DNA from: Nonomuraea jiangxiensis
Lineage (GTDB): Bacteria; Actinomycetota; Actinomycetes; Streptosporangiales; Streptosporangiaceae
Direction of reading: 5' to 3'
Assembly: GCF_900099965.1 (NCBI RefSeq)
Contig: NZ_FNDJ01000033.1
Coordinates: 60,895 to 124,894, forward strand
Length of the DNA stretch: 64,000 nucleotides
Part shown: positions 1 through 7,111 of the stretch, one piece after another
Numbering within the stretch: position 1 is the stretch's first letter
How the letters are laid out: each line of letters begins with the position of its first letter
Position numbers and translations under genes: made by a program
The notes under the pieces: generated by a model
Seen by the model: only the letters and a program-made list of their open reading frames with translations
Database searches by the model: none
What the model was told of the DNA's origin: nothing

Positions 1-168
1 CAGCGAGGTGACGACCGGCGATCCCGTCCGCTGGAAGGCCAGGATGGCCAGGGCGACCCGGGCCAGTTGTGTCCCGCCGCGCGACAGGGCCACAGTCGAC
101 CACAACGCCCGGAACTCCGCGACCTTGAAAAGGGCGGCATAGGTCTCCTGGCGGGTCTCGCCGGTCAT
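1..168 (-). CDS. MFS transporter, N-terminal part (cut by window start)
   Basis: The 56 visible residues start MTGETRQETY and continue with EFRALWS and LARVALAIL, the amphipathic entry and first membrane helix typical of major facilitator superfamily drug-efflux proteins. ATG at 168 is chosen because AGAGGAG lies about 9 bases upstream; the frame stays open further upstream but without a better start. The rest of the gene lies outside the window, so the substrate cannot be inferred. A short leader ORF and two inverted repeats lie directly upstream on the same strand, so expression may be controlled by attenuation, as is known for some antibiotic-efflux and ribosome-protection genes. Confidence 0.7.
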   Translation of the reverse strand, partial: MTGETRQETYAALFKVAEFRALWSTVALSRGGTQLARVALAILAFQRTGSPVVTSL

Positions 169-261
169 CTCCGTGATCTCCTCTCGGACCGGGCGGTGGA
201 TCGGCGATGCCAGCCGTACATCACCGAACCACCGGCCGGCCCGTCACGCGGCGGTTCACCA

Positions 262-320
262 GGCTCCGCCGGCGGCAACGGTCAGCGGAGCCGGCCCGGC
301 GACGGCCGTTTCAGCGGCCG
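262..320 (-). promoter_or_regulatory. Inverted repeats between leader ORF and MFS gene (attenuator-like)
   Basis: Two hairpins follow the leader stop on the minus strand. The first is CGGCCG at 315-320 paired with CGGCCG at 303-308 (6-bp stem, 6-base loop). The second is GGCTCCGC / GCGGAGCC at 262-269 and 285-292 (8-bp perfect stem, 15-base loop). They sit 12 to 70 bases after the leader stop and about 95 bases before the MFS start. The arrangement fits ribosome-dependent attenuation, but no U-tract is visible, so the mechanism is inference. Confidence 0.4.
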
Positions 321-331
321 GAAACCGCGGA

Positions 332-358
332 TCAGCTCCACTCGAAGTCGCGACGCAT
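332..358 (-). CDS. 8-residue leader peptide (MRRDFEWS)
   Basis: An ATG at 358 is preceded, 7 bases away, by an exceptionally strong Shine-Dalgarno run (GAGGAGGAGG, 366-375) and is followed by only eight codons, MRRDFEWS, then TGA. A ribosome site this strong on so short an ORF, upstream of a transporter and followed by hairpins, is the usual look of a regulatory leader peptide. It is far too short for database homology, so the call rests on architecture alone. Confidence 0.5.
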   Translation of the reverse strand: MRRDFEWS

Positions 359-375
359 GTCGGCACCTCCTCCTC

Positions 376-660
376 GCAGTTAGTGACGTGGCATCGCGTT
401 CGCGGTGAGCACCACGACTCAGCCGTACGAAGAAATGCCGCCTAATGATCACATGGGTGGGTTCGTGGTGCCTTGATGGTCAGCGTCAGTTTGTTGATGA
501 TGCGTGCCACTCTGGGCCTTCCGTCACCGGGGTCGCGCTTGCTCCGGACCGTGAGGTCACAGCCGCTGGGAGGAGCCCGCGCGGCACGGCCGGCGTCTGG
601 CCGGTCCGCGCGTGCGGGGCGGCCGGGATCGGGTTCTCAGCGAGTTCTTAGGCCGTCTTT
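376..660. other. Non-coding stretch before the protease gene
   Basis: No convincing gene is visible on either strand between the leader ORF and the protease start; ORFs here have no recognisable protein features. The right end holds the TTCTCAG/TTCTTAG direct repeat described separately. The left end should contain the promoter of the minus-strand leader/MFS unit, but no clear -35/-10 pair stands out. Confidence 0.5.
634..651 (+). promoter_or_regulatory. 11-bp-spaced direct repeat, candidate response-regulator site
   Basis: TTCTCAG at 634-640 is repeated as TTCTTAG at 645-651, an offset of exactly 11 bases, about one helical turn. It ends 9 bases before the protease start codon. Tandem half-sites with one-turn spacing are the usual binding pattern of OmpR-family response regulators, and HtrA-like proteases are known members of cell-envelope stress regulons in actinobacteria. 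That such a regulator binds here is inference. Confidence 0.4.
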
Positions 661-1485
661 ATGGCACTTTTCGCCGATTTTTATGACTATGGGGCGGTGG
701 AGCACGTGCCGCAGGAGGCCGATGCGGCCGAGGCTCGGGGAGCCGTGGCCGGGAAGGCTCGGTGGCTTGTCGCCGGGGGCGGCGCACTCGTCGTCGTGGC
801 GGTGCTGGCGTACTGGCTGGGTGGCGGCGGTGGGAACGGCGAACGGGCCGCGCCCGGGCCGAGCGCGACGCCGACGCCCAGTGCGACGCTCACCGTGCCC
901 GACGTCTTCGAGCGGGTCGGGCCGTCGGTGGTGGTCATCCAGGCCGGGCGGTCGCTCGGAACCGGGGTGATCGCGGCCGAGGACGGGACGATCCTGACGG
1001 CGCACCACGTCGTCAAAGGCGCCAAGGACGTCACCGTGACGTTCGCCGACGGCACCAAGGCGAAGGCCGCTGTCGCGACGGCGAATCCCAAGCTCGACGT
1101 CGCGACCCTCAAGCCCGCGAAGCTGCCGGAGATCGTCGTACCGGCGACGCTCGGCGGCGGCGTGGCCGTGGGCGCGCCCGTCGTGGCGATCGGCAATCCG
1201 CTGGGCCTGACCTACAGCGTCTCCACCGGCGTGGTGTCGGGCCTGGACCGGACCACCGAGGAGAGCGACCTGAGCGGGCTCATCCAGTTCGACGCCTCCG
1301 TCAACCCGGGCAGCTCAGGCGGCCCCCTCCTGGACGCCCGCGGCCTGGTCGTCGGGATCGTCATCTCGATCGCCGACCCGGGAGGCGACGAGGCGTTCGC
1401 CGGCATCGCGTTCGCGGTGCCGATCGGCCTGGCCCTGGGCGGCGGCGAAGGCGACGGCCCCCCGGGCGACGGGCCACAGATCTGA
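661..1485 (+). CDS. Membrane-anchored trypsin-like serine protease (S1C, HtrA-like, no PDZ)
   Basis: A cytoplasmic N-terminus is followed by one membrane helix (about residues 34-54), a short Ser/Pro/Thr linker, and a trypsin-fold domain to the end (274 aa). The catalytic triad is readable: His116 in ILTAHHVV, Asp146 in PKLDVATL and Ser219 in NPGSSGGPL. The protease domain should lie outside the membrane. Canonical HtrA/DegP proteins carry one or more C-terminal PDZ domains; here the chain stops soon after the catalytic domain in a Gly/Asp/Pro-rich tail, so no PDZ is present. No good ribosome site precedes ATG 661, so the mRNA may be leaderless. A gap of 25 bases separates it from the MoxR operon. 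Confidence 0.85.
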   Translation: MALFADFYDYGAVEHVPQEADAAEARGAVAGKARWLVAGGGALVVVAVLAYWLGGGGGNGERAAPGPSATPTPSATLTVPDVFERVGPSVVVIQAGRSLGTGVIAAEDGTILTAHHVVKGAKDVTVTFADGTKAKAAVATANPKLDVATLKPAKLPEIVVPATLGGGVAVGAPVVAIGNPLGLTYSVSTGVVSGLDRTTEESDLSGLIQFDASVNPGSSGGPLLDARGLVVGIVISIADPGGDEAFAGIAFAVPIGLALGGGEGDGPPGDGPQI

Positions 1486-1510
1486 CCGAAGCTTCACGAA
1501 AAGGAACCTC

Positions 1511-2500
1511 ATGACCTCGACCAAGCCCACCGAGTCGGCCCACCCGCTCGAACACGTGCTGTTCGAGGTCAAACGTACGATCGTCGGGCAGGACATCCTG
1601 CTGGAGCGCATGGCCGTGGCGCTGATCGCCGACGGGCACCTGCTCGTCGAGGGCGTGCCGGGCCTGGCCAAGACGCTCGCGGTGCGGTCGCTGGCCGCCG
1701 CGATCGCCGGGAGCTTCCAGCGTGTCCAGTTCACCCCCGACCTGGTGCCCGCCGACCTCGTCGGCACGCGGGTCTACCACCAGCACTCCGGGGAGTTCCG
1801 GACCGAGCTCGGCCCGGTGTTCGCGAACCTGCTGCTGGCCGACGAGATCAACCGTGCCCCCGCCAAGGTGCAGAGCGCCCTGCTGGAGGTGATGCAGGAG
1901 CATCAGGTGACGATCGGGCGTGAGACGTTCCGGGTGCCCGAGCCGTTCCTGGTCATGGCGACGGAGAACCCGATCGAGTCGGAGGGCACCTACCCGCTGC
2001 CCGAGGCGCAGGTCGACCGCTTCATGATGAAGGTGGTCGTCGACTATCCGACGCAGGCCGAGGAGCAGGCGATCGTCGCGCGGGCGCTGCGCCCGCCGGA
2101 GCCGCCGCAGCCGATGATGACGGCCGAGGACCTGATCGCGATGCGGGCCCGCGCCCAGGCGGTCTACGTCGATCCGGCCATCGTCGACTACGCCGTACGG
2201 CTGGTCTCCGTGACGCGTTCCCCGGCGACGGCCGGCCTCGGCGAGCTGGAACGCTACGTCACCTACGGGGCGAGCCCGCGGGCGTCCATCGCGCTCGTCA
2301 CGGGCGCCCGGGCGCTGGCGTTCCTGCGCGGCCGCGACTACGCCCTGCCGCACGACCTGTCGGAGCTCGCGCTCGACGTGCTGCGTCACCGCCTCGTGCT
2401 CTCCTACGAGGCCCTCGCGGACGACGTCGACGCCGACACGATCATCACCAGGGTGCTCGGGGCCGTCCGGGCGCCCAACGTCGTCCTGCAGAACCGCTGA
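1511..2500 (+). CDS. MoxR-family AAA+ ATPase
   Basis: A 329-aa AAA_3 ATPase. Walker A is GVPGLAKT (residues 48-55), the form usual in MoxR proteins; Walker B is LLLADE (107-112); the arginine/sensor region contains ATENPIESEGTYPLPEAQ. MoxR ATPases act as chaperones for partner proteins carrying von Willebrand A domains, typically to insert metals or mature complexes. The start at 1511 follows AAAAGGAA. The next gene begins 3 bases after the stop, and the MoxR/DUF58/VWA/VWA order is the classical conserved unit, so a joint membrane-associated function is well supported although the client is unknown. Confidence 0.93.
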   Translation: MTSTKPTESAHPLEHVLFEVKRTIVGQDILLERMAVALIADGHLLVEGVPGLAKTLAVRSLAAAIAGSFQRVQFTPDLVPADLVGTRVYHQHSGEFRTELGPVFANLLLADEINRAPAKVQSALLEVMQEHQVTIGRETFRVPEPFLVMATENPIESEGTYPLPEAQVDRFMMKVVVDYPTQAEEQAIVARALRPPEPPQPMMTAEDLIAMRARAQAVYVDPAIVDYAVRLVSVTRSPATAGLGELERYVTYGASPRASIALVTGARALAFLRGRDYALPHDLSELALDVLRHRLVLSYEALADDVDADTIITRVLGAVRAPNVVLQNR

Positions 2501-2503
2501 GCC

Positions 2504-3388
2504 ATGGCCACCGCCCCCGAGAGGCTCCTGCTCCGCCTGGAGTGGAAGGTCGTCCGCAGGCTGGACGGCCGGCTCCAGGGCGCCCACCGCACCGCGCACC
2601 GCGGCTCCGGGCTCGACTTCACCGGGTTGCGCGCCTACGCCGACGGCGACGACGCCCGGCACATCGACTGGAACGTGACCGCCCGGCTGGACGAGCCGTA
2701 CCTGCGGGTGTTCACCGAGGACCGCGAGCTGACCGTGTGGCTCGTGCTCGACCGGTCGGCGTCGATGGCGGCCGGCCGGCCGGGACGCGGCAAGCACGAC
2801 GTGCTCGCCGAGCTGGCGCTCGTCCTCGCCCGGCTGTTCGGGAGGGGCGGCAACCGCGTCGGCGCCCTGCTGTTCGACACCGGGGTGCTGCGCGTCGTAC
2901 CGCCCGGCACCTCCCGGCGGCACGCGCTGCGGATCGGCGCCGAGCTGGAACGCACGTCCGCGACCCGCGGCGGCGCCACCACCGACCTCGCGGAGATGCT
3001 CGACGCGGCCGGGCGGCTCGCCCGCCGCCGCGCGCTCATCGTCGTGCTGTCGGACCTCATCGGCGACGGCGACTGGGAGCGCTCGCTCCAGCGCCTGGCC
3101 CGCCGGCACGAGGTCGTCGCCCTGCGGATCGTGGACAGGGCCGACGACGCGCTGCCCGAAGCCGGGCTGATCGTGGTCGAGGACGCCGAGACCGGCGAGC
3201 AGCTCGTCGTCGACTCCGCCGACCCGCTGCTGCGGGTCCGGTTCCGCGCCGCCGTCGACTCCCGCGAGGCCCGGATCGCGGCGGGCATGCGCCGGGCCGG
3301 GGTGCCCGTCCACCGCATCGACACCGACCGCGATCTGGCCGAGGCGCTCGTCGAGGTCGTCGCCCGAACCCGGGACCGGCCGACATGA
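2504..3388 (+). CDS. DUF58 domain protein
   Basis: A 294-aa cytoplasmic protein containing the DUF58 signature GLRAYADGDDARHIDWN (about residues 41-57) followed by a VWA-like fold with DRSASM at 83-88, which keeps the DxSxS metal-ion-dependent adhesion site. DUF58 proteins almost always sit between a MoxR ATPase and VWA membrane proteins, as here, and are thought to be MoxR partners. The gene starts 3 bases after moxR-like 2500 and ends 40 bases before the first VWA gene. No membrane segment is visible. Confidence 0.9.
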   Translation: MATAPERLLLRLEWKVVRRLDGRLQGAHRTAHRGSGLDFTGLRAYADGDDARHIDWNVTARLDEPYLRVFTEDRELTVWLVLDRSASMAAGRPGRGKHDVLAELALVLARLFGRGGNRVGALLFDTGVLRVVPPGTSRRHALRIGAELERTSATRGGATTDLAEMLDAAGRLARRRALIVVLSDLIGDGDWERSLQRLARRHEVVALRIVDRADDALPEAGLIVVEDAETGEQLVVDSADPLLRVRFRAAVDSREARIAAGMRRAGVPVHRIDTDRDLAEALVEVVARTRDRPT

Positions 3389-3428
3389 CGGGGCTCGCCG
3401 AGGTCGTCAACGGACACGGAGGAGGCTC

Positions 3429-4379
3429 ATGACCCTGTCCTCCCCGCTGCTGCTGGCCGTCGGACTGCTCGTCACGGCGGCGCTCGCCTGGGCGGCCGTC
3501 GTCTCGGCGCGCCGGCGGGCGGCGGCGCTCGCCGCGGCCGGCGTCGCCGTGCCGGGCGCCCGCCGGGCGTACCTGGGAGTCGGGCTGACGGTCGCCGGCA
3601 TCGGCGTGCTCGCGGTCGCCGGCGCGGGACCGGCGGCCATGGTGCCGGTCCCGCGGACCGCGGGCACCGTCATCCTCGCCATCGACGTCTCCAACAGCAT
3701 GGGGGCCGACGACGTCGCGCCCAACCGGCTGGCGGCGGCGCAGCGGGCGGCCCGCGCGTTCGTGGCGGCGCAGCCCGACACCGTGGACATCGGCGTCGTC
3801 GCGTTCCAGCGGGGCGCGTTCACCACCGCACGCCCCGACGCCGACCACTCCATCGCGCTCAAGGCCATCGACCGGTTGAAGATCGCCGGCGGCACCGCGC
3901 TGGGGACGGCCATCACCGCCTCGCTGTCGGCGATCACCGGCAGGCAGGTGGCCGTCGGCCGCGACGGCACCGCGCCCGACATCGGCTACTGGCCGTCGGC
4001 GACGATCGTGATGTTCTCCGACGGCCAGAACAGGGACGGGGAGATCGAGCAGGCCGCCGCCGTGGCCCAGAAGGCGGGCGTCCACGTCCACACCGTCGGG
4101 ATCGGCACCACGGCCGGGGCGACGGTGCAGGTCGACGGCTACCACCTGCAGACCTCGCTGGAGGAGGACGCCCTCACCTTGATCGCGCAGACCACCGGCG
4201 GCGCCTACCACCCCGCCTCCGACGCCGCGCGGCTCGACGGGATCGCCGACACGATCGACCTGCGGCTCACCGTCTCCGACGAGCCGCTGCCCCTGGCCGG
4301 CGGGCTGATCGGGTTCGCCCTCGTGCTGCTCACCGCCGGAGCGGCGCTCACCGTACTGCGGTCTGGACGGGTGATCTAA
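3429..4379 (+). CDS. VWA-domain membrane protein (BatA-like)
   Basis: Membrane helices at about residues 5-25 and 50-70 are followed by a von Willebrand A domain with an intact MIDAS motif, DVSNS (Asp86, Ser88, Ser90), and by a C-terminal membrane helix (about 285-310, LPLAGGLIGFALVLL). The fold faces the cytoplasm or cell surface depending on topology, which cannot be settled here. ATG 3429 follows GGAGGAGG. The stop codon overlaps the next start (TAATG), so the two VWA proteins are translationally coupled and probably work as a pair with the MoxR ATPase. Confidence 0.9.
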   Translation: MTLSSPLLLAVGLLVTAALAWAAVVSARRRAAALAAAGVAVPGARRAYLGVGLTVAGIGVLAVAGAGPAAMVPVPRTAGTVILAIDVSNSMGADDVAPNRLAAAQRAARAFVAAQPDTVDIGVVAFQRGAFTTARPDADHSIALKAIDRLKIAGGTALGTAITASLSAITGRQVAVGRDGTAPDIGYWPSATIVMFSDGQNRDGEIEQAAAVAQKAGVHVHTVGIGTTAGATVQVDGYHLQTSLEEDALTLIAQTTGGAYHPASDAARLDGIADTIDLRLTVSDEPLPLAGGLIGFALVLLTAGAALTVLRSGRVI

Positions 4380-5434
4380 TGGTGTTCTCGTGGCCGTGGG
4401 CGCTGCTGTCCGTCCTGATCATCCCGCTGATCTTCGTCATCCGCGAGTGGGCGCGGCGCCGCCGCCGGCGGGCCGCCGTGCGCGTCACCTCGATCGCGCT
4501 CGTGCGGAGCGCCCTGCCCGGCCGTACGCGCTGGACCCGGAAGATCCCTCCGGCGCTGTTCGTCACCGGGCTCGCGCTGCTCGCGGTCGGGGCCGCGCGA
4601 CCGCAGGCCTCCGTGCCGGTGCCGCAGACGTCGGCGACGATCCTGCTCGCGCTCGACACCTCCGGCTCCATGTGCTCCACGGACGTCGACCCGAACCGCA
4701 TCACCGCCGCGAGGAAGGCCGCCGCGGAGTTCATCGAGTCGCAGCGGGGCGGGCCGCGCATCGGCCTGGTCACCTTCGCGGGCACCGCGGGCCTGCTCGT
4801 CCCTCCCACCGATGACACCGACTCGCTGATCGAGGCCCTGGACGGCCTCACCACGTCCCGCGGCACCGCGGTCGGGCAGGCCATTCTCGCCTCGATCGAC
4901 GCGATCGCGGACGTGGACCCGTCGGTGGCCCCCACCGGGGCGAACCCCGGCGACGGCGGCGGGGAAGGGTACGCCGGTGCCGCGATCGTCGTGCTCACCG
5001 ACGGCGCCAACACCCAGGGCGTCGACCCGAGCACCGCCGCCCAGGAGGCGGCCCAACGCCGCGTCCGCGTCTTCACCATCGGCTTCGGCACCACGAACCC
5101 GGCCTCGATGGTCTGCGACAGCTCCCAGTTCGGCGGCTTCGGCGGCTGGGGCGGCGGCTTCGGAGGCCGCGGCGGCTTCGACAGGGGCCGCAACATCCGG
5201 ATGATCGACGAGCCCTCACTCAAGCAGATAGCCCGGACCACCGGCGGCGCCTATCACCGCGCCGAGAACGCCGACCAGCTCCAGAGCGCCCTCGGCAGCC
5301 TCCCCAGCAGGTTCACCGTCATCCGGCAGCGGGTCGACACGGCCGCCGCCTTCGCCGCCGGCGGCGCCGTGCTCGTCACCGCGGCCCTGTCCCTCTCGCT
5401 CTGGTGGAACCGTCCCCGGACCCCGGCCCGCTGA
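4379..5434 (+). CDS. VWA-domain membrane protein (BatB-like) with glycine-rich insert
   Basis: 351 aa with N-terminal membrane helices (about 5-22 and 58-74), a VWA domain with MIDAS DTSGS (Asp93, Ser95, Ser97) and a C-terminal helix (about 322-345). Near residues 243-263, at the predicted rim of the VWA fold, lies a stretch made almost only of Gly, Phe and Trp (FGGFGGWGGGFGG and on), absent from the neighbouring paralogue. It starts by a one-base overlap with the preceding gene. It is the last gene of the MoxR operon; a hairpin follows. Confidence 0.9.
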   Translation: MVFSWPWALLSVLIIPLIFVIREWARRRRRRAAVRVTSIALVRSALPGRTRWTRKIPPALFVTGLALLAVGAARPQASVPVPQTSATILLALDTSGSMCSTDVDPNRITAARKAAAEFIESQRGGPRIGLVTFAGTAGLLVPPTDDTDSLIEALDGLTTSRGTAVGQAILASIDAIADVDPSVAPTGANPGDGGGEGYAGAAIVVLTDGANTQGVDPSTAAQEAAQRRVRVFTIGFGTTNPASMVCDSSQFGGFGGWGGGFGGRGGFDRGRNIRMIDEPSLKQIARTTGGAYHRAENADQLQSALGSLPSRFTVIRQRVDTAAAFAAGGAVLVTAALSLSLWWNRPRTPAR

Positions 5435-5536
5435 CGGCCCTTCCCGCGGTGCGGAGCGGGTCGTCGCCGGCGTGGCGCACCCGCCCGCCAAACCTGGGAG
5501 CGGCATTCATCTGGCCAACAATTCACCAATGAAATC
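5435..5536. terminator. Probable terminator after the MoxR operon
   Basis: GCGGGT at 5456-5461 pairs with ACCCGC at 5479-5484, and the bases between can extend the stem. There is no T-run, which is common in actinomycetes. The rest of this stretch shows no gene. Confidence 0.4.
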
Positions 5537-5625
5537 TTGCGTGACGGCTTGAGCCCGCCACCCGTCACGTTCTCGATTTCCGTGGTGCGCGGAGCTACGA
5601 TCAAGGCTCCGTTGCGGGATTGTTC
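5537..5625 (+). promoter_or_regulatory. Promoter-like element of the exopolysaccharide operon, copy A of a duplicated block
   Basis: This 89-base block matches 20484-20572 along its whole length. Blocks of 10 (CCGTCACGTT) and 15 (CTCGATTTCCGTGGT) bases are identical in both. A plausible -10 is TACGAT at 5596-5601, with TCGATT 17 bases upstream as a weak -35. The weak -35 and the conserved upstream bases suggest an activator or alternative sigma factor. It lies about 135 bases before the first exopolysaccharide gene; the leader 5626-5759 has no gene. Confidence 0.5.
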
Positions 5626-5759
5626 ACATTTCTCACAGGAAAATGTCCACTCAATTTATTAAGGGCAAGCCAACCGAAGGGCAACTATCGCTTTCTTGGG
5701 CTTATCAGATCGGCTGATCGCGCGCCAATCTTCTTGAATCGGCTATTTCCGGAGAATCG

Positions 5760-7109
5760 GTGTCTGTTAGTGTTACCGGCGACGACCGGGTCGTGCGGCG
5801 GGGGAGACGCCGGAGGTCCAGGCTCTGGGTGCACCCCCAGCCGCTTGCCCTGGTCAGCGTGGACCTGATCTGCATGGCGTTCACCGCGGCCAACGCGGGC
5901 CAGCAACTCCAGCGCATCGCGCTGGCGGGCATGCTGGTCGTCGCGTTCAACGGCCTCGGCGGCGGCTACGCGCCGCGCGTCCTGCCCTCCAGCCTGGATC
6001 GCGGCTTCTGGCTCGCCGGATCGGGACTCGTGGCCGCGCTCGCGGCCTTCTGGGAGGCGGCGACGCTCGCGGTCGTCGCGCTGAGCGCGCTGCTGTTCAC
6101 CTTTCTCGCCCTGTGCGGCAGGAGCGTCGTCCACTTCGTCGTCCGCAGGGCACGCCGGCGCGGAAGGTCGGTGCCGGCCCTGGTGATCGGCGCGGACGCG
6201 CACGGGCACAGGCTGGCGGCGAGCCTGCTCGCCCATCCCGACTACGGCCTCCTCCCGCTGGGCTTCCTCGACGAGGGCGCCGGCACCGGCTCGGGCCTGC
6301 CCGTGCTCGGCAGGCTCGGTGACGTCGTCCACATCGTCCAGACCCACGGCGTACGTGCGGTGATCTTCGCCGGGCAGGGACAGCAGTCGATCGCCAGAAC
6401 GGCGCGGGCGCTGGGCTGCGAGGTGTACCTGGCGCCCGACCTGGGCGAGCTGGTCGTCGACTTCGTCACTTTTCGCGAGCACGTACGCAGCCTGCCGCTC
6501 CTGCGGATGCGCTCCGAGGCGCGCCGCCGCCTCTCCTGGCCGCTGAAGCGGGTCCTCGACGTCACGGTGGCCGTGACGGGCCTGGTCGTCAGCGCGCCGA
6601 TCCTCGCGATCTGCGCCCTGCTGATCCGCTCGGAGATCGGCAGCGGGCCGCTGTTCAGGCAGCGCCGCGTCGGCTATCTGGGCGCGCCGATCGAGATGGT
6701 CAAGCTCCGGACCATGAAGCCGGTGGACGCGCACGAGTCCGCCACCCTGTGGAGCGTCGCGAACGACAGCCGGGTCGGCCCCAGGGGCAGGCTGCTGCGC
6801 AGGACCTCATGCGACGAGCTGCCCCAGCTCTGGAACGTTCTCAAGGGCGACATGAGCATCGTCGGCCCCCGGCCGGAACGCCCGCACTTCGTCGAGGAGT
6901 TCTCCCGCACGATCCCCGGTTACGACCTGCGGCACCGGATGCCGGTGGGGATCACCGGATGGGCCCAGATCCACGGGTTGCGCGGGGACACCTCGATCGA
7001 GGAGCGCGCCCGCTTCGACAACTTCTACATCGACGGGTGGACCCTGCGATCAGACGTCAAGATCATGCTGCGCACGTTGTGGGCACTGCTCCGGCGAGGT
7101 GGGAGCTAG
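5760..7109 (+). CDS. Polyprenyl glycosylphosphotransferase (exopolysaccharide priming enzyme)
   Basis: A 449-aa membrane protein. The N-terminal half has several membrane helices and a CoA-binding-like region (VPALVIGADAHGHRL); the C-terminal 200 residues form the bacterial sugar transferase domain, beginning KRVLDVTVAVTGL and containing KLRTM, DELPQLWNVLKGDMS, GPRPE and the WAQIHG region. The family moves a sugar-1-phosphate from a nucleotide sugar to undecaprenyl phosphate, the first step of Wzx/Wzy-type polysaccharide synthesis. GTG 5760 is chosen because CGGAGAA precedes it at good spacing. It is the first gene of an operon whose following genes supply polymerase, flippase, glycosyltransferases and a chain-length protein. 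Confidence 0.92.
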   Translation: MSVSVTGDDRVVRRGRRRRSRLWVHPQPLALVSVDLICMAFTAANAGQQLQRIALAGMLVVAFNGLGGGYAPRVLPSSLDRGFWLAGSGLVAALAAFWEAATLAVVALSALLFTFLALCGRSVVHFVVRRARRRGRSVPALVIGADAHGHRLAASLLAHPDYGLLPLGFLDEGAGTGSGLPVLGRLGDVVHIVQTHGVRAVIFAGQGQQSIARTARALGCEVYLAPDLGELVVDFVTFREHVRSLPLLRMRSEARRRLSWPLKRVLDVTVAVTGLVVSAPILAICALLIRSEIGSGPLFRQRRVGYLGAPIEMVKLRTMKPVDAHESATLWSVANDSRVGPRGRLLRRTSCDELPQLWNVLKGDMSIVGPRPERPHFVEEFSRTIPGYDLRHRMPVGITGWAQIHGLRGDTSIEERARFDNFYIDGWTLRSDVKIMLRTLWALLRRGGS

Positions 7110-7111
7110 GC

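Noticed and set aside
1361..3313. 650-codon open frame on the minus strand
   Set aside because: It lies antisense to the MoxR ATPase and DUF58 genes, is full of His/Arg/Gly/Pro repeats typical of high-GC shadow frames, and has no recognisable domain.
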